Origin: Sulfitobacter aestuariivivens
Lineage (GTDB): Bacteria; Pseudomonadota; Alphaproteobacteria; Rhodobacterales; Rhodobacteraceae
Direction of reading: 5' to 3'
Assembly: GCF_014763045.1 (NCBI RefSeq)
Contig: NZ_JACTAG010000002.1
Location: 682,001-746,000, forward strand
DNA: 64,000 nt
Below are positions 26,324-35,378 of the stretch, piece by piece (position 1 is the stretch's first letter; every line of letters starts with the position of its first letter). Below the pieces are notes generated by a model. It made no database searches. It was not told where the DNA came from and was given only the letters and a program-made list of their open reading frames with translations. A program made the translations under genes and the position numbers.

Positions 26324-29300
26324 TCAGCCAGAACCTTCCCCCTCCCGGCGACGATCTTCCTCGGTCTCAAGAGAGCATTTTCGAAACGTACCGTCCTCAA
26401 GGGTCCAAGTGCTGGTGAACCATCTTTGACCGAATGCATCATTTTTGTCGGAGTACAGTTCCTTTCCTCCGCCAATGACCCATATCGGTGCGAACTCCCT
26501 GTCTGACAAAAGACGCACAAAAGCGTCGCTTTTGACGAGAGCGGTACTTGGTCCATTCTTTGAAGCTGAAGGATCCTTGAATATCTCGCTGCCATTCGTG
26601 TCAGTGTAGATCAAATCGCGCCCATCTTTGAGCGACATATTCAGGTTTCGCGTCAGCCATGGACAGGGCAATATAAGGCGCAAATTCTGCTCTAGGCTAT
26701 AGTTGTAGCCACTCGCTTCCTGTAAGAACTCCATCGTCGGACAAAGGCCCTCCACAGGGGCCATTGTCCAAGTTGGCGTAGGCTTATCAATCCATTTTCG
26801 AGCCCACTCGGTTATCCAGTCCTCGCCTGTGTCCGTGCGCCATCCTAACTCGCCAAGAAAGTCCTCTGAGAATGCATCGTTTGTGAAGCCTAGGTCATGA
26901 TCGGCTGTCAGTATTTGGCCGTCCAGGTGCTGGAGTGCGCCTGCAAGATCGTTTCTCCGAACTAAAAAGCACGTCGACCGTCGCCATGTCTTCGTTCTTA
27001 TATGCGCTGTTTCTCTGGAAGCCCCGATGCCGCTGAAGCTCTGAAAATCTCTAAGCGGCAACCATTTCAGGCCTTGTTCATCGACTTGGAAATCGAGAAA
27101 TTCCTCGCCATCCAAAAAGTCTCGTTCGCTATCAAGCCATTCCCACGCTTCCTCTACCGAGCGTGGTGATAGAAGGGGAACTTTAGGCATCCAGAAGGTG
27201 GGCTCATCAAACTTCGCCCAGCCCCAATCGTGACTCTTCGTCATTAGGTGACTCGGATCCATATCGCGCAGGCGTCGAACGGTTTCCCGCAAGTGTTGTG
27301 GCCGGTCCCGTTCAACGGCTCCGCAATGGTCCGAAATACGCGCCATCAACTCCCTTAACGCGATCCACTGATATTTTTTGCCGATCCGTTCCTTCGTGTG
27401 GTTCGTTCTATCGCCGCTACAGGTGCGGTCAAAGCCAGCATGCAAATTGGCTTTCCAGCCTAAGTCATGAACTCTGCGGCAGATCCAGCGCTGCGCCCAA
27501 CCCAGATCGAACTGTGCCGCACGGTCTATTGCCCAGCTATCCGAGCGGTCCATTGCCCAATGCCCTGCCCGGACGCGATAGGCCTCGTACCGTTGGTCAC
27601 CGAGGAGCTTGCGGAGATTTTGTTCCATCTCTTTGTGGAGTATGCCCTGCTCCGTCCCAGGGTAGCACCAATCATGTGATGACGATCGGAGCGCGATTAG
27701 TTCATCGACAAGAGCACGTTCCTTTTCGGTGCAGGACGTTTCGAACTCGGCTCGCCATGTTTGGTAAAGATCCTCTGGTGTTGGAAGGGCGGAGCCCTCT
27801 TCGCCGGCTGCCCAGTTTTGGACAGCATACTTGATTACGTAACTTGCAAAATCACCGTGCAGGTCCGTCGAGCTGATAATGTCCCACGATGTTTCGGAGT
27901 TGCGGGGATCCTTGCCACGCTCCATGTCTGGAGCAAATTCAAGAGGCCATGGACTGTCGAACGGAGCCTGGAGCTGTGTATCCTTTGGAACGTCAAGTGC
28001 GCAGCAACGATGCCTGGAGTACTCGAGAAGTCCGACGAGATGATCGCGCCACAGCAGGTCTATAGGCGGATTGTTCTCCACAAAGTGGCGGTTCGCGGTC
28101 ATCTGGGCGATTTTGGTCAGTTCCGCATCGGTCCATGCAGATTGCAAGGCCGCGCCATAGATTGCGGCGGCAAGTCTTTCGCCAATGTAGGGATCATTGA
28201 TCTCGTCGAAGCGACAAAGCAGTTCCAGACCACATTTGGGAGACGCGATAAGCAGAGCAACCAGGGCTTTGGTGGCGCGGTCCCTCGCGCGCCGATATGT
28301 CGTCGAAAGACACCAAGTAAGGAGGACCGCAGCGTTCGTAGCGGCTTCGTCATCCAACGATCCAGGTCTCGCGTCCATTGCCCAATCCATAAGGTCGTGT
28401 AGTGGAGTATCGAGTTCCTCCTCACCTTCTCGTCCGTTGTCCGCGGACTCGCCAGCATAGCTCGACCATTCCGCATCCCTCTTAGGCATAGGCAAGCGCA
28501 ATAGGTCATGATGGAATGTATTCAGTCCGAAAGGCCCGTCTGTCCCAAGCGCGAGCTGGACTCGTGCGTTCCAGATCTCATCTGGGTCAACCCATTCTCC
28601 CAGCAATTCGAAACTTCGCGCCGTCACACTCTCGCGCCGACGCAAAGCGATATTTTCGCGGGAGATACAATAAATCAACCAGCGGTCTGCGTCTTTGACC
28701 GCGTCCGGAAGTTCCACGCCAGTCCGTTCCGGCAATTGAATTGCGAGAGCGTCGAGGACGCCCTGTGGAGCACCTTGGCGTGAGCATGCTTTGAAAAGTG
28801 CGATGTCGTGCGAAAGCGGCGATGGAAGAGTCTCGTCGATCAGTGTCGCGTCAAGGATGGCTTGCGCGGCCACATGGTCGCCGAACCGCTCAAAGCTGAA
28901 GCGGACATATTCCCTATCTTCGCCATTCTCGCGGATCGGCTCTATTGCGAGAAGGCCTTCGTCGCTGAGCGCTTCGAGCAAATCGCTATCGAGGCTGGGA
29001 TTGTTCCCGCAGATGGGTGCAAGAAGGTCTGCTGCTCGATCATAGTCAATGAGAGGATCAGTAGTTGTAGCGATCTCCTTGGCGAGGATTTCGATCGCTT
29101 TGACAGGGTATTTCCGGCGCGGAGCAAGTTTTAAGCGAGCTTCCACTGCGTCGCAGAGCGCGACTCGGTACATCTCAAAAATCTCTGTTACGCCTTGCAT
29201 TCCCTTGGGAAAGCCCTTCTTGCCTTGGCGATCCAAAGCGTCGCAGCAGACTTTCAAAAACAGCGGGTTGCGGAGTTCGTTCGGTAAAAATGGTTGATCC

Positions 29301-30775
29301 GGCAGCAGGATATTGCGCAGAGAAAGAAATTTGCGCGCATCACGCATCGAGAACCCAGAGTGCTCGAGACGCGGCAGCTTAGCATCGTCCAAATGTGACG
29401 GCACAATCTGCGACAGATAAGTCGACCGGCAGGATAGAACGACGACCACGTTGGGATAAGCTTCTGCGTCTTTGAGAAAGGCGGCGAAACGGCTCGGCCA
29501 GACCTCGCCCCCATTGCGCTCGTTAATCGCGTCGATACAAAGCATGGTTCTGACGCCAGCAGCTTCGCCAGCGGCGTCGAGCGCCCCAAGTAATTGATCT
29601 CGCGTGTAGTGAAGGGGAAGACCAAGTTGGTTCGAAATTTGGGGCCAGATTTCCGCGTCGTTCAACTGGCCGCCAAGCAACAACACAGCGGGTCGCTTCT
29701 TGTTCAGCTGATGGCTGCAAGCATCGGCGAGAAGGTGGGACTTACCACTGCCAGCTTCGCCAGTAATAAGCATATGAGGAATGACGGCCATTTCCCAAGC
29801 TCTCGCCCGCAGCGTTGCAGAGACACGCTCCAGCTTTTCGAGCGCGTGGCGCGCGTCATACACCTGGTTCTTCTTAGTTTTTTTCTCATCACTGTTTGTG
29901 GAATATGTTTCACGGATCTCATCGTGATATTTGCGCTCAACGATATCTAACCCTTGACCCAGCACATTGCGCCAGTGGTCAACCGGCCAGGCTTGATGAG
30001 GAAGTTCATCAACATCATCCAATAATTCGCCGAGCGCAGACATCGTATCGGCGTCTTCGTCTGAAAGCACGAAAGCAGTCTGAAACTCGTTGCAGGCTTC
30101 TCGCAGGTCGTTGCGATGATTGCGCAACGAGGTTAATAGCTCAGGGTTCCGAGTGGCTCCAAGGAGCGCGCGGCGGATGGGAATTTCCACGCTGGTTTCG
30201 TGCGTATAACGATGGCCAAGAGCAGCTTTGCTACGCTCGAACTGGTCCTGAAACCAACAAGGCGAGAGGAATTGACTCTCGAACCAGTAACGGATGCGGC
30301 CAGCATGATGGCCACTTGGATTGGTCAACTTCGTCTTAAGCGCGGAAGCGTCCCAGAGATCGATTTCGAGTTGTCGGTCCTGCTTGGCTGCTTCCGCGAC
30401 TTCTTTATTCCGCCACCTCTCGAACGCCTCCAGCTGCGTCTCATTGGTGGAAAAGGGATCCGACCGGTCAAAGGGGAGGCAAACAAAGATCTTGGTTAGA
30501 TTGGGGTGCTTTTTAATAGCGCTCTTGACTGAACTGTGCAAGCTACGCTCCAAATTGTGATCGAACCGCCAAGAGTATTTGGCCTGCCAACCGTATTCTG
30601 TTCCGTCGGAAAAGCGTGTGAAACACTCAAGGCCACCGTCTTTTCCTGAACCCTTTCGATGAAATCGCGCGCCTTCCGGAACTGGCTCCAAAGCTGCGAG
30701 TTGGCACACGAGTTCTTCGAATCCGGTCGAGGCTTTCCCGTCTATGGTTCTGATGGCCTTGAAATCGATGTTCAT
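26324..30775 (-). CDS. Mrr-nuclease/STAND ATPase, Avs-type antiphage sensor
   Basis: A protein of about 1483 residues. Residues 1-70 form a Mrr-like PD-(D/E)XK nuclease (E20/E21, D46, E50 in KDGGLE, and Q64-K66 in QAKY). A STAND-type P-loop ATPase follows, with Walker A GEAGSGKS at 339-346 and Walker B MLCIDAINE at 411-419, and then about 900 residues of mostly helical sensor region. Mrr-STAND with a long C-terminus is the layout of Avs proteins, in which the C-terminus binds a phage protein and the nuclease cuts DNA. It most resembles Avs4, but a subfamily call needs alignment. Starts at 30775 or 30817 are both possible. Confidence 0.85.
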   Translation of the reverse strand: MNIDFKAIRTIDGKASTGFEELVCQLAALEPVPEGARFHRKGSGKDGGLECFTRFSDGTEYGWQAKYSWRFDHNLERSLHSSVKSAIKKHPNLTKIFVCLPFDRSDPFSTNETQLEAFERWRNKEVAEAAKQDRQLEIDLWDASALKTKLTNPSGHHAGRIRYWFESQFLSPCWFQDQFERSKAALGHRYTHETSVEIPIRRALLGATRNPELLTSLRNHRNDLREACNEFQTAFVLSDEDADTMSALGELLDDVDELPHQAWPVDHWRNVLGQGLDIVERKYHDEIRETYSTNSDEKKTKKNQVYDARHALEKLERVSATLRARAWEMAVIPHMLITGEAGSGKSHLLADACSHQLNKKRPAVLLLGGQLNDAEIWPQISNQLGLPLHYTRDQLLGALDAAGEAAGVRTMLCIDAINERNGGEVWPSRFAAFLKDAEAYPNVVVVLSCRSTYLSQIVPSHLDDAKLPRLEHSGFSMRDARKFLSLRNILLPDQPFLPNELRNPLFLKVCCDALDRQGKKGFPKGMQGVTEIFEMYRVALCDAVEARLKLAPRRKYPVKAIEILAKEIATTTDPLIDYDRAADLLAPICGNNPSLDSDLLEALSDEGLLAIEPIRENGEDREYVRFSFERFGDHVAAQAILDATLIDETLPSPLSHDIALFKACSRQGAPQGVLDALAIQLPERTGVELPDAVKDADRWLIYCISRENIALRRRESVTARSFELLGEWVDPDEIWNARVQLALGTDGPFGLNTFHHDLLRLPMPKRDAEWSSYAGESADNGREGEEELDTPLHDLMDWAMDARPGSLDDEAATNAAVLLTWCLSTTYRRARDRATKALVALLIASPKCGLELLCRFDEINDPYIGERLAAAIYGAALQSAWTDAELTKIAQMTANRHFVENNPPIDLLWRDHLVGLLEYSRHRCCALDVPKDTQLQAPFDSPWPLEFAPDMERGKDPRNSETSWDIISSTDLHGDFASYVIKYAVQNWAAGEEGSALPTPEDLYQTWRAEFETSCTEKERALVDELIALRSSSHDWCYPGTEQGILHKEMEQNLRKLLGDQRYEAYRVRAGHWAMDRSDSWAIDRAAQFDLGWAQRWICRRVHDLGWKANLHAGFDRTCSGDRTNHTKERIGKKYQWIALRELMARISDHCGAVERDRPQHLRETVRRLRDMDPSHLMTKSHDWGWAKFDEPTFWMPKVPLLSPRSVEEAWEWLDSERDFLDGEEFLDFQVDEQGLKWLPLRDFQSFSGIGASRETAHIRTKTWRRSTCFLVRRNDLAGALQHLDGQILTADHDLGFTNDAFSEDFLGELGWRTDTGEDWITEWARKWIDKPTPTWTMAPVEGLCPTMEFLQEASGYNYSLEQNLRLILPCPWLTRNLNMSLKDGRDLIYTDTNGSEIFKDPSASKNGPSTALVKSDAFVRLLSDREFAPIWVIGGGKELYSDKNDAFGQRWFTSTWTLEDGTFRKCSLETEEDRRREGEGSG

Positions 30776-30817
30776 GATATTTGAGATAATTCCGGTTACA
30801 ATCAAGAAGAGCGACAT

Positions 30818-31322
30818 AGCTCCAAAAACTACTATACCGTGCAGCCAACTCTCCTACCAGATTGTTCTGGTTGAATTTCTTGAGCCTTTAGAGAATGGCT
30901 TTGTGACCAGTTTCGCGTCCTGGATAGCGCAGCGCAAGGAGACAGAGGAACTCCTAATAAGGTAGTACAGTGGCAATCTTGGCGGTGTGACACACCCACA
31001 AACGCCTTTTACGCACCTGTGGCGAATTACCGGCCGGGGAGCCGCAGGCAACAGCCTCAATGAGCTTTAACGGCCTGCTGTATACCGTTGGTAGTGCTCG
31101 GGTAGAGAGCAGACATTCTGTGCTGTATCCAAGAAAGTTGGCCAAGGATAGGAAGTGCAGGCTGAATGTTTCCACTTCCAAGACGTCTCATTCGAAGTTT
31201 CAGAGGATTCCAATCAGCCTAAAGGTGAGTTGAGCTCAATAATACACTTTCCATTTTTAAGTTGTTGAGTACGATAGCGAAAATTTGGTTAAACCCTATT
31301 GATTAGGAGGAATTACCTTCTC
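30818..31322. other. 500-bp divergent intergenic region in the defence island
   Basis: The stretch between the Avs-type gene and the divergent SIR2 gene must hold both promoters. Only short ORFs without recognisable domains are present on either strand. The last 120 bases before the SIR2 gene are AT-rich, unlike the surroundings. I see no clear hairpin RNA, repeat array or transposon end. Confidence 0.5.
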
Positions 31323-32345
31323 GTGACGGAAGAACAAATTTCCAAGATCGCCCAATCTTGCTTTCATGGCTGCCCTACAATCGTCCTTGGCAGCGGAGCA
31401 TCAATGCCTCATGGGCTTCCCAGCATGGGGGAGCTGAGCACGTACCTTAGCGAAAACATGAAGACAGAGGGGGACGCTGAAGGTGATGCTTGGTTGCTAG
31501 TAAAGGTAGCGCTGGCCAACGGCGATCACCTCGAGGCGGCTTTGGAGGGCAAAACACTGCCTGCATCGCTACTCTCAAAAATTGTAAGTCTAACTTGGCG
31601 TTGCGTGAACGACAAAGACATGCAGCTTTTGGAAGCTGCCGCCCAGGATGGTAACTTCGCTTTGGGCGGACTCTTGGCCAACATGTTCAGCAGTACGCAT
31701 AGTGAGGTACATGTGGTCACGACAAATTATGACCGCGTTGCCGAGTTTGCCTGCAACTCCAAGAATGTGTTGTTTCAGACTGGCTTTGCGCCGGGTTACA
31801 TTCAGACGTGGGAAAGTACGGGCCGTGTAAAACTGGTTCACGGGGCAAAGGCCGCCCGCGTCGTTAAGATTTGGAAGATCCACGGGTCTCTTGATTGGTT
31901 CCGCACTGCCGATGATAGGACGATAGGGTTACCAGTGTTCGAGCTGCCGTCCAAAGATCACTACACGCCGCTTATCGTAACGCCGGGGTTAAACAAATAC
32001 GAAAAGACCTATGAAGATCCGTTTCGAACAACCATCAACGGAGCCGATGCAGCACTAAAGGCTGCTTCTGCCTTCCTTTGTGTGGGTTTTGGTTTTCGAG
32101 ACCAGCACATCCACCCCAAACTCATCGAGCGATGCCGTGAGCGGAACGTCCCAACAGTGGTACTGGCCCGAACGTTGACGGAAGAAGCGAAGGATTTCCT
32201 GAAAAACAAGGCGGGCACGAACTACTTGGGAATCGAACTATCCGGAACCGGTAGTAAAGTTTACTCGCCTACCTGTCCGGAGGGCACCGATGTCACAACA
32301 CCAGATCTTTGGTCGCTCGGCGGCTTCAACAAATTAGTCCTTTAG
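31323..32345 (+). CDS. SIR2-domain protein of a SIR2-HerA defence pair
   Basis: The 340-residue protein has the SIR2 NAD-binding signatures: VLGSGAS at 21-27, TTNYD at 133-137 and IWKIHGSLDWF near 183-193. SIR2 proteins in antiphage systems destroy NAD+ after infection is sensed. I place the start at the GTG at 31323 (MTEEQISK), because AGGAGG at 31305-31310 lies inside any ORF beginning at the TTG at 31299. The herA gene follows 9 bases downstream. SIR2 next to HerA is a known defence system in which the two proteins assemble into a complex. Confidence 0.9.
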   Translation: MTEEQISKIAQSCFHGCPTIVLGSGASMPHGLPSMGELSTYLSENMKTEGDAEGDAWLLVKVALANGDHLEAALEGKTLPASLLSKIVSLTWRCVNDKDMQLLEAAAQDGNFALGGLLANMFSSTHSEVHVVTTNYDRVAEFACNSKNVLFQTGFAPGYIQTWESTGRVKLVHGAKAARVVKIWKIHGSLDWFRTADDRTIGLPVFELPSKDHYTPLIVTPGLNKYEKTYEDPFRTTINGADAALKAASAFLCVGFGFRDQHIHPKLIERCRERNVPTVVLARTLTEEAKDFLKNKAGTNYLGIELSGTGSKVYSPTCPEGTDVTTPDLWSLGGFNKLVL

Positions 32346-32354
32346 GTAGTGTAA

Positions 32355-34097
32355 ATGTCCATTTTCAACTTCTCCGACACGGAATCCCTTGGCAGCGTCA
32401 TTTCAGTCGATACCGCTGCGGTCACTATACGCGTTGATGATCTGGACCGGCTCAAACGTCTCCAGGTCAACCGGCTGGTTGTTCTTCAAAGCAGCAAGCC
32501 CGGCCAGCACCTAATTGGTATTGTCGTAAAGATCACCCGGAAGCCAGACACGCGTGAACTGGAGGAGGTCGATCTAGGCGACGAAGATCTCGTTCCGAAC
32601 GAAAACAACTTGGTGAAAGTCACCCTCATTGGAACACTGCTCGACCGAGTCGGAACTGATCAGAACGTGTTTCGCCGTACTCTTGAGACTGTTCCCGAAA
32701 TCGACGCAAACTGCTTTTCGCTGGATGGCGATCGGCTTACCAAATTCATGCAAGTCATTTCCGACGTTAGAACAGACGGCCCCAAGCTATCCCTTGGTCA
32801 TTTCACCTTAGATGACGAAGCTATCGCCTACCTTAATGGGAACAAGCTATTTCAACGCCACGCGGTAATAGTCGGCAGTACGGGCTCTGGGAAGTCTTGG
32901 ACCACAGCAAGGTTGCTCGATCAGATTGCCGAGTTGCCGCAAGCTAATGCCGTCTTGTTCGACATCCATGGCGAATATCGCCCGCTAAAGAGCGAAGCAT
33001 TCAGGCACCTTCGGATCGCCGGACCATCAGACATAGAACATGATCGTGGTTTGGCAGATGACGTCCTTCACTTACCATATTGGCTGCTGGGCTATGAGGC
33101 TTTGTTGTCGATGTTTGTCGACCGCAGTGACCAGAATGCTCCGAACCAATCAATGATCATGACCCGTACAATCGTTGACGCAAAAAAGAGCTTACTTGAC
33201 CCAGTCGAACACAAAGAAGTCCTGGAAAATTTTACGATCGACAGCCCCGTGCCCTTCGATATCAACACCGTTCTTAGGAAGCTTAAGGATCTGGACGAAG
33301 AGATGGTTCCAGGGGCAAGGGGCGATAAGCAGGGTCCCTATCATGGCAAACTCAGCCGGTTGATTGGTCGTCTGGAAGCCAAAAGACATGACCGCCGTCT
33401 GGCTTTTCTGTTCCAGCCACCACCTGAATGTATGGACATGGCTTGGCTGGAACGGATGGTCCACGCCATCTCTGCGGGACGTGGAGCACAAGACAACAAA
33501 GAAGGTGGCATTAAAATCATCGACTTTTCAGAGGTGCCGTCTGACGTGTTGCCACTGATGGTGAGCCTATTGGCTCAAATTATCTTCTCAACCAGCCTTT
33601 GGACAAAGTCCGACAAGCGCCATCCAATCGCAATAATGTGTGACGAGGCCCACCTGTACATCCCGGAACGCATGCAGGCGGACAGTTCTGACTCAGTTGC
33701 TGTTGAGATATTTGAACGGATCGCCAAAGAGGGCCGGAAGTACGGAATTGGCCTTGTTGTGATTAGCCAGCGGCCATCGGAAGTAAATCGAACTGTGCTC
33801 AGCCAATGTAATAATGTGGTGGCAATGCGCCTGACCAACAGCGACGATCAAAGCGTCATCAAACGGCTCTTGCCTGATAGCCTTGGAAGCTTTGGTGACT
33901 TGCTGCCCGTCCTGGATATTGGCGAGGCGCTCGTTGTTGGTGATGCCAGCCTGCTGCCCACACGAATTCGGATCGCTGAGCCAAAGATGAAGCCAGATAG
34001 CCAAACAGTCGCCTTCTGGGATCGTTGGAACGACGACATTCCAATATCTGATACTCAATTTTCTATTAGTTCCTGGCGCAAGCAAAGCTCGACTTGA
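32355..34097 (+). CDS. HerA-like hexameric ATPase/helicase of the SIR2-HerA pair
   Basis: A 580-residue protein of the HerA/FtsK superfamily. It has an N-terminal beta-barrel-like region (HAS-type, residues 1-110), Walker A GSTGSGKS at 174-181, FDIHGEYRPL near 203-211, Walker B IAIMCDE at 425-431 and the C-terminal GLVVISQRPSEVNRTVLSQCNN motif found in DNA-pumping HerA rings. It sits 9 bases after the SIR2 gene. In known pairs HerA controls the SIR2 NADase, and no NurA nuclease gene is present. Confidence 0.93.
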   Translation: MSIFNFSDTESLGSVISVDTAAVTIRVDDLDRLKRLQVNRLVVLQSSKPGQHLIGIVVKITRKPDTRELEEVDLGDEDLVPNENNLVKVTLIGTLLDRVGTDQNVFRRTLETVPEIDANCFSLDGDRLTKFMQVISDVRTDGPKLSLGHFTLDDEAIAYLNGNKLFQRHAVIVGSTGSGKSWTTARLLDQIAELPQANAVLFDIHGEYRPLKSEAFRHLRIAGPSDIEHDRGLADDVLHLPYWLLGYEALLSMFVDRSDQNAPNQSMIMTRTIVDAKKSLLDPVEHKEVLENFTIDSPVPFDINTVLRKLKDLDEEMVPGARGDKQGPYHGKLSRLIGRLEAKRHDRRLAFLFQPPPECMDMAWLERMVHAISAGRGAQDNKEGGIKIIDFSEVPSDVLPLMVSLLAQIIFSTSLWTKSDKRHPIAIMCDEAHLYIPERMQADSSDSVAVEIFERIAKEGRKYGIGLVVISQRPSEVNRTVLSQCNNVVAMRLTNSDDQSVIKRLLPDSLGSFGDLLPVLDIGEALVVGDASLLPTRIRIAEPKMKPDSQTVAFWDRWNDDIPISDTQFSISSWRKQSST

Positions 34098-34167
34098 GCT
34101 GGCGCAGGTTGCTTAGATGTAAAGCACTATCAACGAGAAGCATTCGACACTTCCTGAAAGATACTTA

Positions 34168-34752
34168 ATGGCCGACCGTTACCAATCCTTCAAAGAACTT
34201 GCCGCCGACGCCCAGCTCGACACCGATTACTGCATTCGAGCCTCGGATCGTGGCTCAGAGGTAGTGATCCTTGCGCCTCACGGCGGATGGATCGAGCCCA
34301 TGACATCTGAAATAGCCGATGCTATCGCAGGAACAGATCTTTCGTTTTACGCTTTCGAGGCTCTAAGGAATGGGTCTCACGGCGATTTCCACATAACTTC
34401 ACATCGTTTCGACGAGCCTACGGCCGTCGAACTTGTCGGCAGGTCTCGGTTCGCTATTGCAATCCATGGACGGGGGAACGAAGGAACTGACGCTGTGTGG
34501 CTGGGTGGTCGCGCCACTCTTTTACGCGACGCTGTCGGCGCCTCGCTGCGCGACGCCGGCTTTGAAGCTGAGATCAACAACAAACTTCCTGGCCTGCACA
34601 AGGCAAACATATGTAACCGAACACATTCCGGCGAGGGTGTGCAGCTTGAGCTTCCGCGACGACTGCGGGATCTGTTAGCGAAGGATCACGAACTTTTACA
34701 GTCTTTTGGCGAAGCTGTTCGAAATTCGGTTCTGCCATCGTCCGCAATTTAA
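34168..34752 (+). CDS. poly-gamma-glutamate hydrolase family protein
   Basis: The 194-residue protein has the PghP-type metal motifs: APHGGWIEPMTSEIADAI near residue 32, a SHRFDEPTAVELV block and AIAIHGRGNEG near residue 95, with ANICNR...GVQLELPRRLRD at the end. This is a zinc carboxypeptidase-like fold, known from phages that digest poly-gamma-glutamate. It lies 70 bases downstream of herA on the same strand, so it may be part of that transcription unit. A role in defence, phage origin or simple passenger status cannot be decided. Confidence 0.82.
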   Translation: MADRYQSFKELAADAQLDTDYCIRASDRGSEVVILAPHGGWIEPMTSEIADAIAGTDLSFYAFEALRNGSHGDFHITSHRFDEPTAVELVGRSRFAIAIHGRGNEGTDAVWLGGRATLLRDAVGASLRDAGFEAEINNKLPGLHKANICNRTHSGEGVQLELPRRLRDLLAKDHELLQSFGEAVRNSVLPSSAI

Positions 34753-35058
34753 GCATCCAGCCAACGGCGCGCCAATCAATGTCTCCTATGGCTGGTGATG
34801 AGCAACTATACAGCGCGAGACCATTAACAGCAGCTTTGAGCCACCGGATTCGGTCAATGTGGGCTGTCCTTCGATTGGGAATTTCGCCGGTGAGTCTAGT
34901 GGTTCGAACCGTCTCTTGACCTTTAACAAACGATTGCTGCCAACTCGCTTCGTCGAAATATGTCAATCACGCAAACGCGGGCGCTCAAGGTCCGCTTACA
35001 TTTGACTAACTTAGCGGCCTCGCGTCTACAGCCAGCTTCGGGTTCGCAACGACGCTAG
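34753..35058. other. intergenic stretch between defence cargo and mobilization genes
   Basis: These 306 bases separate plus-strand cargo from the minus-strand mobilization block. No convincing gene is present. A long-range inverted repeat, GACTAACT at 35004 and AGTTAGTC at 35057-35064, runs into the stop region of the following gene and may help end transcription, though no T run follows. Confidence 0.4.
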
Positions 35059-35349
35059 TTAGTCATTTTCCACCACAACCACCTGCCCGACCTCCATCTC
35101 TTTCGCATTCAAATCCAACTCGCGGACGATGTACTGGTCGGCACGGCCGGTTATATGGCGACGGTAGGTTTTGCCTATTTGGTCGATGAACAGGCAGCGA
35201 ATGTCATTGTAGTCGCCCCAAACGCCAGCGATTGCCATCAGGGGAACGCTTTTGGGCAAGCGGTCGACCTTATCAAAGTCGCGATAGTCAATGCCGTGAT
35301 CTAGGGCTTGGCGGAAACCGAGCGTGAATTGGGTGTGGTCGAATTGCAT
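35059..35349 (-). CDS. small hypothetical protein at the end of the mob operon
   Basis: A 96-residue protein from the ATG at 35349, chosen because GAAAGGC precedes it at good spacing. The sequence is soluble and beta-rich (SVPLMAIAGVWGDYNDIRCLFIDQIGKTYRRHITG), ending in VGQVVVVEND. I do not recognise it. It starts 29 bases after the relaxase gene and is probably transcribed with it. Confidence 0.55.
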   Translation of the reverse strand: MQFDHTQFTLGFRQALDHGIDYRDFDKVDRLPKSVPLMAIAGVWGDYNDIRCLFIDQIGKTYRRHITGRADQYIVRELDLNAKEMEVGQVVVVEND

Positions 35350-35378
35350 GTGGTGCCTTTCTGCGGCTTGGAAATTCG

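Noticed and set aside
27298..28402. Plus-strand ORFs of 178 and 213 codons inside the Avs-type gene
   Set aside because: No domain, no ribosome site of note, and the minus-strand protein is continuous through the region.
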